Shown here in pieces: positions 1-14,099 of a stretch of DNA of 64,000 nt. Position numbers and translations under genes: made by a program. The notes beneath the pieces were generated by a model. That model was not told the DNA's origin. It saw only the letters and a program-made list of their open reading frames with translations, and did no database searches. Position 1 is the stretch's first letter; each line of letters starts with the position of its first letter. Source of the DNA: Metellina segmentata. Taxonomy: Eukaryota; Arthropoda; Arachnida; Araneae; Tetragnathidae. Location: NCBI GenBank assembly GCA_947359465.1, contig OX375880.1, forward strand, positions 20,784,714 through 20,848,713, in the 5' to 3' direction.

Positions 1-3000
1 TGGGTGAGTATTTACACTGACAAATAGATTTCTGGGATATGATATGACAATGTATTTACAATAATAACAAATTCTGGGGTGTATGATATTTGAGTTTTTA
101 CACGGTGCAAAACAGTTTATCCGAAAACCCTTTTTACCTATTGCTGAACCACACAGATCAGGTTCTGAGGGAGCAGCGAGAAAGGGGATATCTTTGGACT
201 ACTATGTTCTAATTTCCATTTTAGTAACAGTGTGGGTGAGTATTTACACTGACAAATAGATTTCTGGGATATGATATGACAATGTATTTACAATAATAAC
301 AAATTCTGGGGTGTATGATATTTGAGTTTTTACACGGTGCAAAACAGTTTTTCCGAAGACCCTTTTTACCTATTGCTGAACCATACAGCTCAGGTTCTGA
401 GGTTGCAGCGAGAAAGGGGATATCTTTGGACTACTATGTTCTAATTTCCATTTTAGTAACAGTGTGGGTGAGTATTTACACTGACAAATAGATTTCTGGG
501 ATATGATATGACAATGTATTTACAATAATAACAAATTCTGGGGTGTATGATATTTGTGTTTTTACACGGTGCTAAACAGTTTATCCGAAGACCCTTTTTA
601 CCTATTGCTGAACCATACAGCTGAGGTTCTGAGGGAGCAGCGAGAAAGGGGATATTTTTGAACTACTATGTTCTAATTTCCATTTTAGTAACAGTGTGGG
701 TGAGTATTTACACTGACAAATAGATTTCTGGGATATGATATGACAATGTATTTACAATAATAACAAATTCTGGGGTGTATGATATTTGAGTTTTTACACG
801 GTGCAAAACAGTTTATCCGAAGACCCTTTTTACCTATTGCTGAACCATACAGCTCAGGTTCTGAGGGAGCAGCGAGAAAGGGGATATCATTGGACTACTA
901 TGTTCTAATTTCCATTTTAGTAACAGTGTGGGTGAGTATTTACACTGACAAATAGATTTCTGGGATATGATATGACAATGTATTTACAATAATAACAAAT
1001 TCTGGGGTGTATGATATTTGAGTTTTTACACGGTGCAAAACAGTTTATCCGAAGACCCTTTTTACCTATTGCTGAACCATACAGCTCAGGTTCTGAGGTT
1101 GCAGCGAGAAAGGGGATATCTTTGGACTACTATGTTCTAATTTCCATTTTAGTAACAGTGTGGGTGAGTATTTACACTGACAAATAGATTTCTGGGATAT
1201 GATATGACAATGTATTTACAATAATAACAAATTCTGGGGTTTATGATATTTGAGTTTTTACACGGTGCAAAACAGTTTTTCCGAAGACCCTTTTTACCTA
1301 TTGCTGAACCATACAGCTCAGGTTCTGAGGTTGCAGCGAGAAAGGGGATATCTTTTTACTACTATGTTCTAATTTCCATTTTAGTAACAGTGTGGGTGAG
1401 TATTTACACTGACAAATAGATTTCTGGGATATGATATGACAATGTATTTACAATAATAACAAATTCTGGGGTGTATGATATTTGAGTTTTTACACGGTGC
1501 AAAACAGTTTATCCGAAGACCCTTTTTACCTATTGCTGAACCATACAGCTGAGGTTCTGAGGGAGCAGCGAGAAAGGGGATATCTTTGGACTACTATGTT
1601 CTAATTTCCATTTTAGTAACAGTGTGGGTGAGTATTTACACTGACAAATAGATTTCTGGGATATGATATGACAATGTATTTACAATAATAACAAATTCTG
1701 GGGTATATGATATTTGAGTTTTTACACGGTGCAAAACAGTTTATCCGAAGACCCTTTTTACCTATTGCTGAACCATACAGCTGAGGTTCTGAGGGAGCAG
1801 CGAGAAAGGGGATATCTTTGGACTACTATGTTCTAATTTCCATTTTAGTAACAGTGTGGGTGAGTATTTACACTGACAAATAGATTTCTGGGATATGATA
1901 TGACAATGTATTTACAATAATAACAAATTCTGGGGTGTATGATATTTGAGTTTTTACACGGTGCAAAACAGTTTATCCGAAGACCCTTTTTACCTATTGC
2001 TGAACCACACAGATCAGGTTCTGAGGGAGCAGCGAGAAAGGGGATATCTTTGGAGTACTATGTTCTAATTTCCATTTTAGTAACAGTGTGGGTGAGTATT
2101 TACACTGACAAATAGATTTCTGGGATTTGATATGACAATGTATTTACAATAATAACAAATTCTGGGGTGTATGATATTTGAGTTTTTACACGGTGCAAAA
2201 CAGTTTTTCCGAAGACCCTTTTTACCTATTGCTGAACCATACAGCTCAGGTTCTGAGGTTGCAGCGAGAAAGGGGATATCTTTGGACTACTATGTTCTAA
2301 TTTCCATTTTAGTAACAGTGTGGGTGAGTATTTACACTGACAAATAGATTTCTGGGATATGATATGACAATGTATTTACAATAATAACAAATTCTGGGGT
2401 GTATGATATTTGAGTTTTTACACGGTGCAAAACAGTTTTTCCGAAGACCCTTTTTACCTATTGCTGAACCATACAGCTCAGGTTCTGAGGTTGCAGCGAG
2501 AAAGGGGATATCTTTGGACTACTATGTTCTAATTTCCATTTTAGTAACAGTGTGGGTGAGTATTTACACTGACAAATAGATTTCTGGGATTTGATATGAC
2601 AATGTATTTACAATAATAACAAATTCTGGGGTGTATGATATTTGAGTTTTTACACGGTGCTAAACAGTTTATCCGAAGACCCTTTTTACCTATTGCTGAA
2701 CCATACAGCTGAGGTTCTGAGGGAGCAGCGAGAAAGGGGATATCTTTGGACTACTATGTTCTAATTTCCATTTTAGTAACAGTGTGGGTGAGTATTTACA
2801 CTGACAAATAGATTTCTGGGATATGATATGACAATGTATTTACAATAATAACAAATTCTGGGGTGTATGATATTTGAGTTTTTACACGGTGCAAAACAGT
2901 TTATCCGAAAACCCTTTTTACCTATTGCTGAACCACACAGATCAGGTTCTGAGGGAGCAGCGAGAAAGGGGATATCTTTGGACTACTATGTTCTAATTTC

Positions 3001-6000
3001 CATTTTAGTAACAGTGTGGGTGAGTATTTACACTGACAAATAGATTTCTGGGATATGATATGACAATGTATTTACAATAATAACAAATTCTGGGGTGTAT
3101 GATATTTGAGTTTTTACACGGTGCAAAACAGTTTTTCCGAAGACCCTTTTTACCTATTGCTGAACCATACAGCTCAGGTTCTGAGGTTGCAGCGAGAAAG
3201 GGGATATCTTTGGACTACTATGTTCTAATTTCCATTTTAGTAACAGTGTGGGTGAGTATTTACACTGACAAATAGATTTCTGGGATATGATATGACAATG
3301 TATTTACAATAATAACAAATTCTGGGGTGTATGATATTTGAGTTTTTACACGGTGCTAAACAGTTTATCCGAAGACCCTTTTTACCTATTGCTGAACCAT
3401 ACAGCTCAGGTTCTGAGGTTGCAGCGAGAAAGGGGATATCTTTTTACTACTATGTTCTAATTTCCATTTTAGTAACAGTGTGGGTGAGTATTTACACTGA
3501 CAAATAGATTTCTGGGATATGATATGACAATGTATTTACAATAATAACAAATTCTGGGGTGTATGATATTTGAGTTTTTACACGGTGCAAAACAGTTTAT
3601 CCGAAGACCCTTTTTACCTATTGCTGAACCATACAGCTGAGGTTCTGAGGGAGCAGCGAGAAAGGGGATATCTTTGGACTACTATGTTCTAATTTCCATT
3701 TTAGTAACAGTGTGGGTGAGTATTTACACTGACAAATAGATTTCTGGGATATGATATGACAATGTATTTACAATAATAACAAATTCTGGGGTATATGATA
3801 TTTGAGTTTTTACACGGTGCAAAACAGTTTATCCGAAGACCCTTTTTACCTATTGCTGAACCATACAGCTGAGGTTCTGAGGGAGCAGCGAGAAAGGGGA
3901 TATCTTTGGACTACTATGTTCTAATTTCCATTTTAGTAACAGTGTGGGTGAGTATTTACACTGACAAATAGATTTCTGGGATATGATATGACAATGTATT
4001 TACAATAATAACAAATTCTGGGGTGTATGATATTTGAGTTTTTACACGGTGCAAAACAGTTTATCCGAAGACCCTTTTTACCTATTGCTGAACCACACAG
4101 ATCAGGTTCTGAGGGAGCAGCGAGAAAGGGGATATCTTTGGAGTACTATGTTCTAATTTCCATTTTAGTAACAGTGTGGGTGAGTATTTACACTGACAAA
4201 TAGATTTCTGGGATTTGATATGACAATGTATTTACAATAATAACAAATTCTGGGGTGTATGATATTTGAGTTTTTACACGGTGCAAAACAGTTTTTCCGA
4301 AGACCCTTTTTACCTATTGCTGAACCATACAGCTCAGGTTCTGAGGTTGCAGCGAGAAAGGGGATATCTTTGGACTACTATGTTCTAATTTCCATTTTAG
4401 TAACAGTGTGGGTGAGTATTTACACTGACAAATAGATTTCTGGGATATGATATGACAATGTATTTACAATAATAACAAATTCTGGGGTGTATGATATTTG
4501 AGTTTTTACACGGTGCAAAACAGTTTTTCCGAAGACCCTTTTTACCTATTGCTGAACCATACAGCTCAGGTTCTGAGGTTGCAGCGAGAAAGGGGATATC
4601 TTTGGACTACTATGTTCTAATTTCCATTTTAGTAACAGTGTGGGTGAGTATTTACACTGACAAATAGATTTCTGGGATTTGATATGACAATGTATTTACA
4701 ATAATAACAAATTCTGGGGTGTATGATATTTGAGTTTTTACACGGTGCTAAACAGTTTATCCGAAGACCCTTTTTACCTATTGCTGAACCATACAGCTGA
4801 GGTTCTGAGGGAGCAGCGAGAAAGGGGATATCTTTGGACTACTATGTTCTAATTTCCATTTTAGTAACAGTGTGGGTGAGTATTTACACTGACAAATAGA
4901 TTTCTGGGATATGATATGACAATGTATTTACAATAATAACAAATTCTGGGGTGTATGATATTTGAGTTTTTACACGGTGCAAAACAGTTTATCCGAAAAC
5001 CCTTTTTACCTATTGCTGAACCACACAGATCAGGTTCTGAGGGAGCAGCGAGAAAGGGGATATCTTTGGACTACTATGTTCTAATTTCCATTTTAGTAAC
5101 AGTGTGGGTGAGTATTTACACTGACAAATAGATTTCTGGGATATGATATGACAATGTATTTACAATAATAACAAATTCTGGGGTGTATGATATTTGAGTT
5201 TTTACACGGTGCAAAACAGTTTTTCCGAAGACCCTTTTTACCTATTGCTGAACCATACAGCTCAGGTTCTGAGGTTGCAGCGAGAAAGGGGATATCTTTG
5301 GACTACTATGTTCTAATTTCCATTTTAGTAACAGTGTGGGTGAGTATTTACACTGACAAATAGATTTCTGGGATATGATATGACAATGTATTTACAATAA
5401 TAACAAATTCTGGGGTGTATGATATTTGAGTTTTTACACGGTGCTAAACAGTTTATCCGAAGACCCTTTTTACCTATTGCTGAACCATACAGCTGAGGTT
5501 CTGAGGGAGCAGCGAGAAAGGGGATATCTTTGAACTACTATGTTCTAATTTCCATTTTAGTAACAGTGTGGGTGAGTATTTACACTGACAAATAGATTTC
5601 TGGGATATGATATGACAATGTATTTACAATAATAACAAATTCTGGGGTGTATGATATTTGAGTTTTTACACGGTGCAAAACAGTTTATCCGAAGACCCTT
5701 TTTACCTATTGCTGAACCATACAGCTCAGGTTCTGAGGGAGCAGCGAGAAAGGGGATATCATTGGACTACTATGTTCTAATTTCCATTTTAGTAACAGTG
5801 TGGGTGAGTATTTACACTGACAAATAGATTTCTGGGATATGATATGACAATGTATTTACAATAATAACAAATTCTGGGGTGTATGATATTTGAGTTTTTA
5901 CACGGTGCAAAACAGTTTATCCGAAAACCCTTTTTACCTATTGCTGAACCACACAGATCAGGTTCTGAGGGAGCAGCGAGAAAGGGGATATCTTTGGACT

Positions 6001-9000
6001 ACTATGTTCTAATTTCCATTTTAGTAACAGTGTGGGTGAGTATTTACACTGACAAATAGATTTCTGGGATATGATATGACAATGTATTTACAATAATAAC
6101 AAATTCTGGGGTGTATGATATTTGAGTTTTTACACGGTGCAAAACAGTTTTTCCGAAGACCCTTTTTACCTATTGCTGAACCATACAGCTCAGGTTCTGA
6201 GGTTGCAGCGAGAAAGGGGATATCTTTGGACTACTATGTTCTAATTTCCATTTTAGTAACAGTGTGGGTGATTATTTACACTGACAAATAGATTTCTGGG
6301 ATATGATATGACAATGTATTTACAATAATAACAAATTCTGGGGTGTATGATATTTGAGTTTTTACACGGTGCTAAACAGTTTATCCGAAGACCCTTTTTA
6401 CCTATTGCTGAACCATACAGCTGAGGTTCTGAGGGAGCAGCGAGAAAGGGGATATCTTTGAACTACTATGTTCTAATTTCCATTTTAGTAACAGTGTGGG
6501 TGAGTATTTACACTGACAAATAGATTTCTGGGATATGATATGACAATGTATTTACAATAATAACAAATTCTGGGGTGTATGATATTTGAGTTTTTACACG
6601 GTGCAAAACAGTTTATCCGAAGACCCTTTTTACCTATTGCTGAACCATACAGCTCAGGTTCTGAGGGAGCAGCGAGAAAGGGGATATCATTGGACTACTA
6701 TGTTCTAATTTCCATTTTAGTAACAGTGTGGGTGAGTATTTACACTGACAAATAGATTTCTGGGATATGATATGACAATGTATTTACAATAATAACAAAT
6801 TCTGGGGTGTATGATATTTGAGTTTTTACACGGTGCAAAACAGTTTATCCGAAGACCCTTTTTACCTATTGCTGAACCATACAGCTCAGGTTCTGAGGTT
6901 GCAGCGAGAAAGGGGATATCTTTGGACTACTATGTTCTAATTTCCATTTTAGTAACAGTGTGGGTGAGTATTTACACTGACAAATAGATTTCTGGGATAT
7001 GATATGACAATGTATTTACAATAATAACAAATTCTGGGGTTTATGATATTTGAGTTTTTACACGGTGCAAAACAGTTTTTCCGAAGACCCTTTTTACCTA
7101 TTGCTGAACCATACAGCTCAGGTTCTGAGGTTGCAGCGAGAAAGGGGATATCTTTGGACTACTATGTTCTAATTTCCATTTTAGTAACAGTGTGGGTGAG
7201 TATTTACACTGACAAATAGATTTCTGGGATATGATATGACAATGTATTTACAATAATAACAAATTCTGGGGTGTATGATATTTGAGTTTTTACACGGTGC
7301 AAAACAGTTTATCCGAAGACCCTTTTTACCTATTGCTGAACCATACAGCTGAGGTTCTGAGGGAGCAGCGAGAAAGGGGATATCTTTGGACTACTATGTT
7401 CTAATTTCCATTTTAGTAACAGTGTGGGTGAGTATTTACACTGACAAATAGATTTCTGGGATATGATATGACAATGTATTTACAATAATAACAAATTCTG
7501 GGGTATATGATATTTGAGTTTTTACACGGTGCAAAACAGTTTATCCGAAGACCCTTTTTACCTATTGCTGAACCATACAGCTGAGGTTCTGAGGGAGCAG
7601 CGAGAAAGGGGATATCTTTGGACTACTATGTTCTAATTTCCATTTTAGTAACAGTGTGGGTGAGTATTTACACTGACAAATAGATTTCTGGGATATGATA
7701 TGACAATGTATTTACAATAATAACAAATTCTGGGGTGTATGATATTTGAGTTTTTACACGGTGCAAAACAGTTTATCCGAAGACCCTTTTTACCTATTGC
7801 TGAACCACACAGATCAGGTTCTGAGGGAGCAGCGAGAAAGGGGATATCTTTGGACTACTATGTTCTAATTTCCATTTTAGTAACAGTGTGGGTGAGTATT
7901 TACACTGACAAATAGATTTCTGGGATATGATATGACAATGTATTTACAATAATAACAAATTCTGGGGTATATGATATTTGAGTTTTTACACGGTGCAAAA
8001 CAGTTTATCCGAAGACCCTTTTTACCTATTGCTGAACCATACAGCTGAGGTTCTGAGGGAGCAGCGAGAAAGGGGATATCTTTGGACTACTATGTTCTAA
8101 TTTCCATTTTAGTAACAGTGTGGGTGAGTATTTACACTGACAAATAGATTTCTGGGATATGATATGACAATGTATTTACAATAATAACAAATTCTGGGGT
8201 GTATGATATTTGAGTTTTTACACGGTGCAAAACAGTTTATCCGAAGACCCTTTTTACTTATTGCTGAACCATACAGCTCAGGTTCTGAGGTTGCAGCGAG
8301 AAAGGGGATATCTTTGGACTACTATGTTCTAATTTCGATTTTAGTAACAGTGTGGGTGAGTATTTACACTGACAAATAGATTTCTGGGATATGATATGAC
8401 AATGTATTTACAATAATAACAAATTCTGGGGTGTATGATATTTGAGTTTTTACACGGTGCTAAACAGTTTATCCGAAGACCCTTTTTACCTATTGCTGAA
8501 CCATACAGCTGAGGTTCTGAGGGAGCAGCGAGAAAGGGGATATCTTTGAACTACTATGTTCTAATTTCCATTTTAGTAACAGTGTGGGTGAGTATTTACA
8601 CTGACAAATAGATTTCTGGGATATGATATGACAATGTATTTACAATAATAACAAATTCTGGGGTGTATGATATTTGAGTTTTTACACGGTGCAAAACAGT
8701 TTATCCGAAGACCCTTTTTACCTATTGCTGAACCACACAGATCAGGTTCTGAGGGAGCAGCGAGAAAGGGGATATCTTTGGACTACTATGTTCTAATTTC
8801 CATTTTAGTAACAGTGTGGGTGAGTATTTACACTGACAAATAGATTTCTGGGATATGATATGACAATGTATTTACAATAATAACAAATTCTGGGGTGTAT
8901 GATATTTGAGTTTTTACACGGTGCAAAACAGTTTATCCGAAGACCCTTTTTACTTATTGCTGAACCATACAGCTCAGGTTCTGAGGTTGCAGCGAGAAAG

Positions 9001-12000
9001 GGGATATCTTTGGACTACTATGTTCTAATTTCGATTTTAGTAACAGTGTGGGTGAGTATTTACACTGACAAATAGATTTCTGGGATATGATATGACAATG
9101 TATTTACAATAATAACAAATTCTGGGGTGTATGATATTTGAGTTTTTACACGGTGCTAAACAGTTTATCCGAAGACCCTTTTTTACCTATTGCTGAACCA
9201 TACAGCTGAGGTTCTGAGGGAGCAGCGAGAAAGGGGATATCTTTGAACTACTATGTTCTAATTTCCATTTTAGTAACAGTGTGGGTGAGTATTTACACTG
9301 ACAAATAGATTTCTGGGATATGATATGACAATGTATTTACAATAATAACAAATTCTGGGGTGTATGATATTTGAGTTTTTACACGGTGCAAAACAGTTTA
9401 TCCGAAGACCCTTTTTACCTATTGCTGAACCACACAGATCAGGTTCTGAGGGAGCAGCGAGAAAGGGGATATCTTTGGACTACTATGTTCTAATTTCCAT
9501 TTTAGTAACAGTGTGGGTGAGTATTTACACTGACAAATAGATTTCTGGGATATGATATGACAATGTATTTACAATAATAACAAATTCTGGGGTGTATGAT
9601 ATTTGAGTTTTTACACGGTGCAAAACAGTTTATCCGAAGACCCTTTTTACCTATTGCTGAACCATACAGCTCAGGTTCTGAGGGAGCAGCGAGAAAGGGG
9701 ATATCATTGGACTACTATGTTCTAATTTCCATTTTAGTAACAGTGTGGGTGAGTATTTACACTGACAAATAGATTTCTGGGATATGATATGACAATGTAT
9801 TTACAATAATAACAAATTCTGGGGTGTATGATATTTGAGTTTTTACACGGTGCAAAACAGTTTATCCGAAGACCCTTTTTACCTATTGCTGAACCATACA
9901 GCTCAGGTTCTGAGGTTGCAGCGAGAAAGGGGATATCTTTGGACTACTATGTTCTAATTTCCATTTTAGTAACAGTGTGGGTGAGTATTTACACTGACAA
10001 ATAGATTTCTGGGATATGATATGACAATGTATTTACAATAATAACAAATTCTGGGGTTTATGATATTTGAGTTTTTACACGGTGCAAAACAGTTTTTCCG
10101 AAGACCCTTTTTACCTATTGCTGAACCATACAGCTCAGGTTCTGAGGTTGCAGCGAGAAAGGGGATATCTTTGGACTACTATGTTCTAATTTCCATTTTA
10201 GTAACAGTGTGGGTGAGTATTTACACTGACAAATAGATTTCTGGGATATGATATGACAATGTATTTACAATAATAACAAATTCTGGGGTGTATGATATTT
10301 GAGTTTTTACACGGTGCAAAACAGTTTTTCCGAAGACCCTTTTTACCTATTGCTGAACCATACAGCTCAGGTTCTGAGGTTGCAGCGAGAAAGGGGATAT
10401 CTTTGGACTACTATGTTCTAATTTCCATTTTAGTAACAGTGTGGGTGAGTATTTACACTGACAAATAGATTTCTGGGATTTGATATGACAATGTATTTAC
10501 AATAATAACAAATTCTGGGGTGTATGATATTTGAGTTTTTACACGGTGCAAAACAGTTTTTCCGAAGACCCTTTTTACCTATTGCTGAACCATACAGCTC
10601 AGGTTCTGAGGTTGCAGCGAGAAAGGGGATATCTTTGGACTACTATGTTCTAATTTCCATTTTAGTAACAGTGTGGGTGAGTATTTACACTGACAAATAG
10701 ATTTCTGGGATATGATATGACAATGTATTTACAATAATAACAAATTCTGGGGTGTATGATATTTGAGTTTTTACACGGTGCAAAACAGTTTTTCCGAAGA
10801 CCCTTTTTACCTATTGCTGAACCATACAGCTCAGGTTCTGAGGTTGCAGCGAGAAAGGGGATATCTTTGGACTACTATGTTCTAATTTCCATTTTAGTAA
10901 CAGTGTGGGTGAGTATTTACACTGACAAATAGATTTCTGGGATTTGATATGACAATGTATTTACAATAATAACAAATTCTGGGGTGTATGATATTTGAGT
11001 TTTTACACGGTGCTAAACAGTTTATCCGAAGACCCTTTTTACCTATTGCTGAACCATACAGCTGAGGTTCTGAGGGAGCAGCCAGAAAGGGGATATCTTT
11101 GGACTACTATGTTCTAATTTCCATTTTAGTAACAGTGTGGGTGAGTATTTACACTGACAAATAGATTTCTGGGATATGATATGACAATGTATTTACAATA
11201 ATAACAAATTCTGGGGTGTATGATATTTGAGTTTTTACACGGTGCAAAACAGTTTATCCGAAAACCCTTTTTACCTATTGCTGAACCACACAGATCAGGT
11301 TCTGAGGGAGCAGCGAGAAAGGGGATATCTTTGGACTACTATGTTCTAATTTCCATTTTAGTAACAGTGTGGGTGAGTATTTACACTGACAAATAGATTT
11401 CTGGGATATGATATGACAATGTATTTACAATAATAACAAATTCTGGGGTATATGATATTTGAGTTTTTACACGGTGCAAAACAGTTTATCCGAAGACCCT
11501 TTTTACCTATTGCTGAACCATACAGCTCAGGTTCTGAGGTTGCAGCGAGAAAGGGGATATCTTTGGACTACTATGTTCTAATTTCGATTTTAGTAACAGT
11601 GTGGGTGAGTATTTACACTGACAAATAGATTTCTGGGATATGATATGACAATGTATTTACAATAATAACAAATTCTGGGGTGTATGATATTTGAGTTTTT
11701 ACACGGTGCAAAACAGTTTTTCCGAAGACCCTTTTTACCTATTGCTGAACCATACAGCTGAGGTTCTGAGGTTGCAGCGAGAAAGGGGATATCTTTGGAC
11801 TACTATGTTCTAATTTCCATTTTAGTAACAGTGTGGGTGAGTATTTACACTGACAAATAGATTTCTGGGATATGATATGACAATGTATTTACAATAATAA
11901 CAAATTCTGGGGTGTATGATATTTGAGTTTTTACACGGTGCTAAACAGTTTATCCGAAGACCCTTTTTACCTATTGCTGAACCATACAGCTGAGGTTCTG

Positions 12001-13900
12001 AGGGAGCAGCGAGAAAGGGGATATCTTTGGACTACTATGTTCTAATTTCCATTTTAGTAACAGTGTGGGTGAGTATTTACACTGACAAATAGATTTCTGG
12101 GATATGATATGACAATGTATTTACAATAATAACAAATTCTGGGGTGTATGATATTTGAGTTTTTACACGGTGCAAAACAGTTTATCCGAAGACCCTTTTT
12201 ACCTATTGCTGAACCATACAGATCAGGTTCTGAGGGAGCAGCGAGAAAGGGGATATCTTTGGACTACTATGTTCTAATTTCCATTTTAGTAACAGTGTGG
12301 GTGAGTATTTACACTGACAAATAGATTTCTGGGATATGATATGACAATGTATTTACAATAATAACAAATTCTGGGGTGTATGATATTTGAGTTTTTACAC
12401 GGTGCAAAACAGTTTATCCGAAGACCCTTTTTACCTATTGCTGAACCATACAGCTCAGGTTCTGAGGGAGCAGCGAGAAAGGGGATATCATTGGACTACT
12501 ATGTTCTAATTTCCATTTTAGTAACAGTGTGGGTGAGTATTTACACTGACAAATAGATTTCTGGGATATGATATGACAATGTATTTACAATAATAACAAA
12601 TTCTGGGGTGTATGATATTTGAGTTTTTACACGGTGCAAAACAGTTTATCCGAAGACCCTTTTTACCTATTGCTGAACCATACAGCTCAGGTTCTGAGGT
12701 TGCAGCGAGAAAGGTGATATCTTTGGACTACTATGTTCTAATTTCCATTTTAGTAACAGTGTGGGTGAGTATTTACACTGACAAATAGATTTCTGGGATA
12801 TGATATGACAATGTATTTACAATAATAACAAATTCTGGGGTTTATGATATTTGAGTTTTTACACGGTGCAAAACAGTTTTTCCGAAGACCCTTTTTACCT
12901 ATTGCTGAACCATACAGCTCAGGTTCTGAGGTTGCAGCGAGAAAGGGGATATCTTTGGACTACTATGTTCTAATTTCCATTTTAGTAACAGTGTGGGTGA
13001 GTATTTACACTGACAAATAGATTTCTGGGATATGATATGACAATGTATTTACAATAATAACAAATTCTGGGGTGTATGATATTTGAGTTTTTACACGGTG
13101 CAAAACAGTTTATCCGAAGACCCTTTTTACCTATTGCTGAACCATACAGCTGAGGTTCTGAGGGAGCAGCGAGAAAGGGGATATCTTTGGACTACTATGT
13201 TCTAATTTCCATTTTAGTAACAGTGTGGGTGAGTATTTACACTGACAAATAGATTTCTGGGATATGATATTACAATGTATTTACAATAATAACAAATTCT
13301 GGGGTGTATGATATTTGAGTTTTTACACGGTGCAAAACAGTTTATCCGAAGACCCTTTTTACCTATTGCTGAACCACACAGATCAGGTTCTGAGGGAGCA
13401 GCGAGAAAGGGGTTATCTTTGGACTACTATGTTCTAATTTCCATTTTAGTAACAGCGTGGGTGAGTATTTACACTGACAAATAGATTTCTGGGATATGAT
13501 ATGACAATGTATTTACAATAATAACAAATTCTGGGGTGTATGATATTTGAGTTTTTACACGGTGCAAAACAGTTTATCCGAAGACCCTTTTTACCTATTG
13601 CTGAACCATACAGCTGAGGTTCTGAGGGAGCAGCGAGAAAGGGGATATCTTTGGACTACTATGTTCTAATTTCCATTTTAGTAACAGTGTGGGTGAGTAT
13701 TTACACTGACAAATAGATTTCTGGGATATGATATGACAATGTATTTACAATAATAACAAATTCTGGGGTGTATGATATTTGAGTTTTTACACGGTGCAAA
13801 ACAGTTTTTCCGAAGACCCTTTTTACCTATTGCTGAACCATACAGCTCAGGTTCTGAGGTTGCAGCGAGAAAGGGGATATCTTTGGTCTACTATGTTCTA
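1..13900. repeat. Satellite higher-order block 1 (irregular 12-mer, 2784 bp)
   Basis: Ordering monomers by variant sites shows a 12-monomer unit. It starts with a copy carrying CCGAAAACCC and AGATCAGG at 1, and the same pair recurs at 2785. The second unit lacks three monomers: the copy at about 3249 begins like monomer 3 and ends like monomer 6, so the next unit starts at 4873. A four-monomer fragment follows and a new unit starts at 5801, whose first nine monomers repeat the order of the first unit. At 8121-9513 a three-monomer block (ACTTATTGC plus TCGATTTTA, then GCTAAAC, then AGATCAGG) occurs twice in a row. The right edge is approximate. The pattern is what unequal exchange between aligned monomers would produce. 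Confidence 0.85.
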
Positions 13901-14099
13901 ATTTCCATTTTAGTAACAGTGTGGGTGAGTATTTACACTGACAAATAGATTTCTGGGATATGATATGACAATGTATTTACAATAATAACAAATTCTGGGG
14001 TGTATGATATTTGAGTTTTTACACGGTGCAAAACAGTTTATCCGAAGACCCTTTTTACCTATTGCTGAACCATACAGCTGAGGTTCTGAGGGAGCAGCG

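Noticed and set aside
1009..1190. A 59-codon ATG frame in 232-bp satellite monomers (starting MIFEFLHGAKQF) with a hydrophobic C-terminal stretch resembling a membrane segment
   Set aside because: It is closed by a TGA in every monomer with AGCTGAGG and is shifted in 231-bp monomers. Nothing indicates translation; a repeated sequence offers many chance frames.
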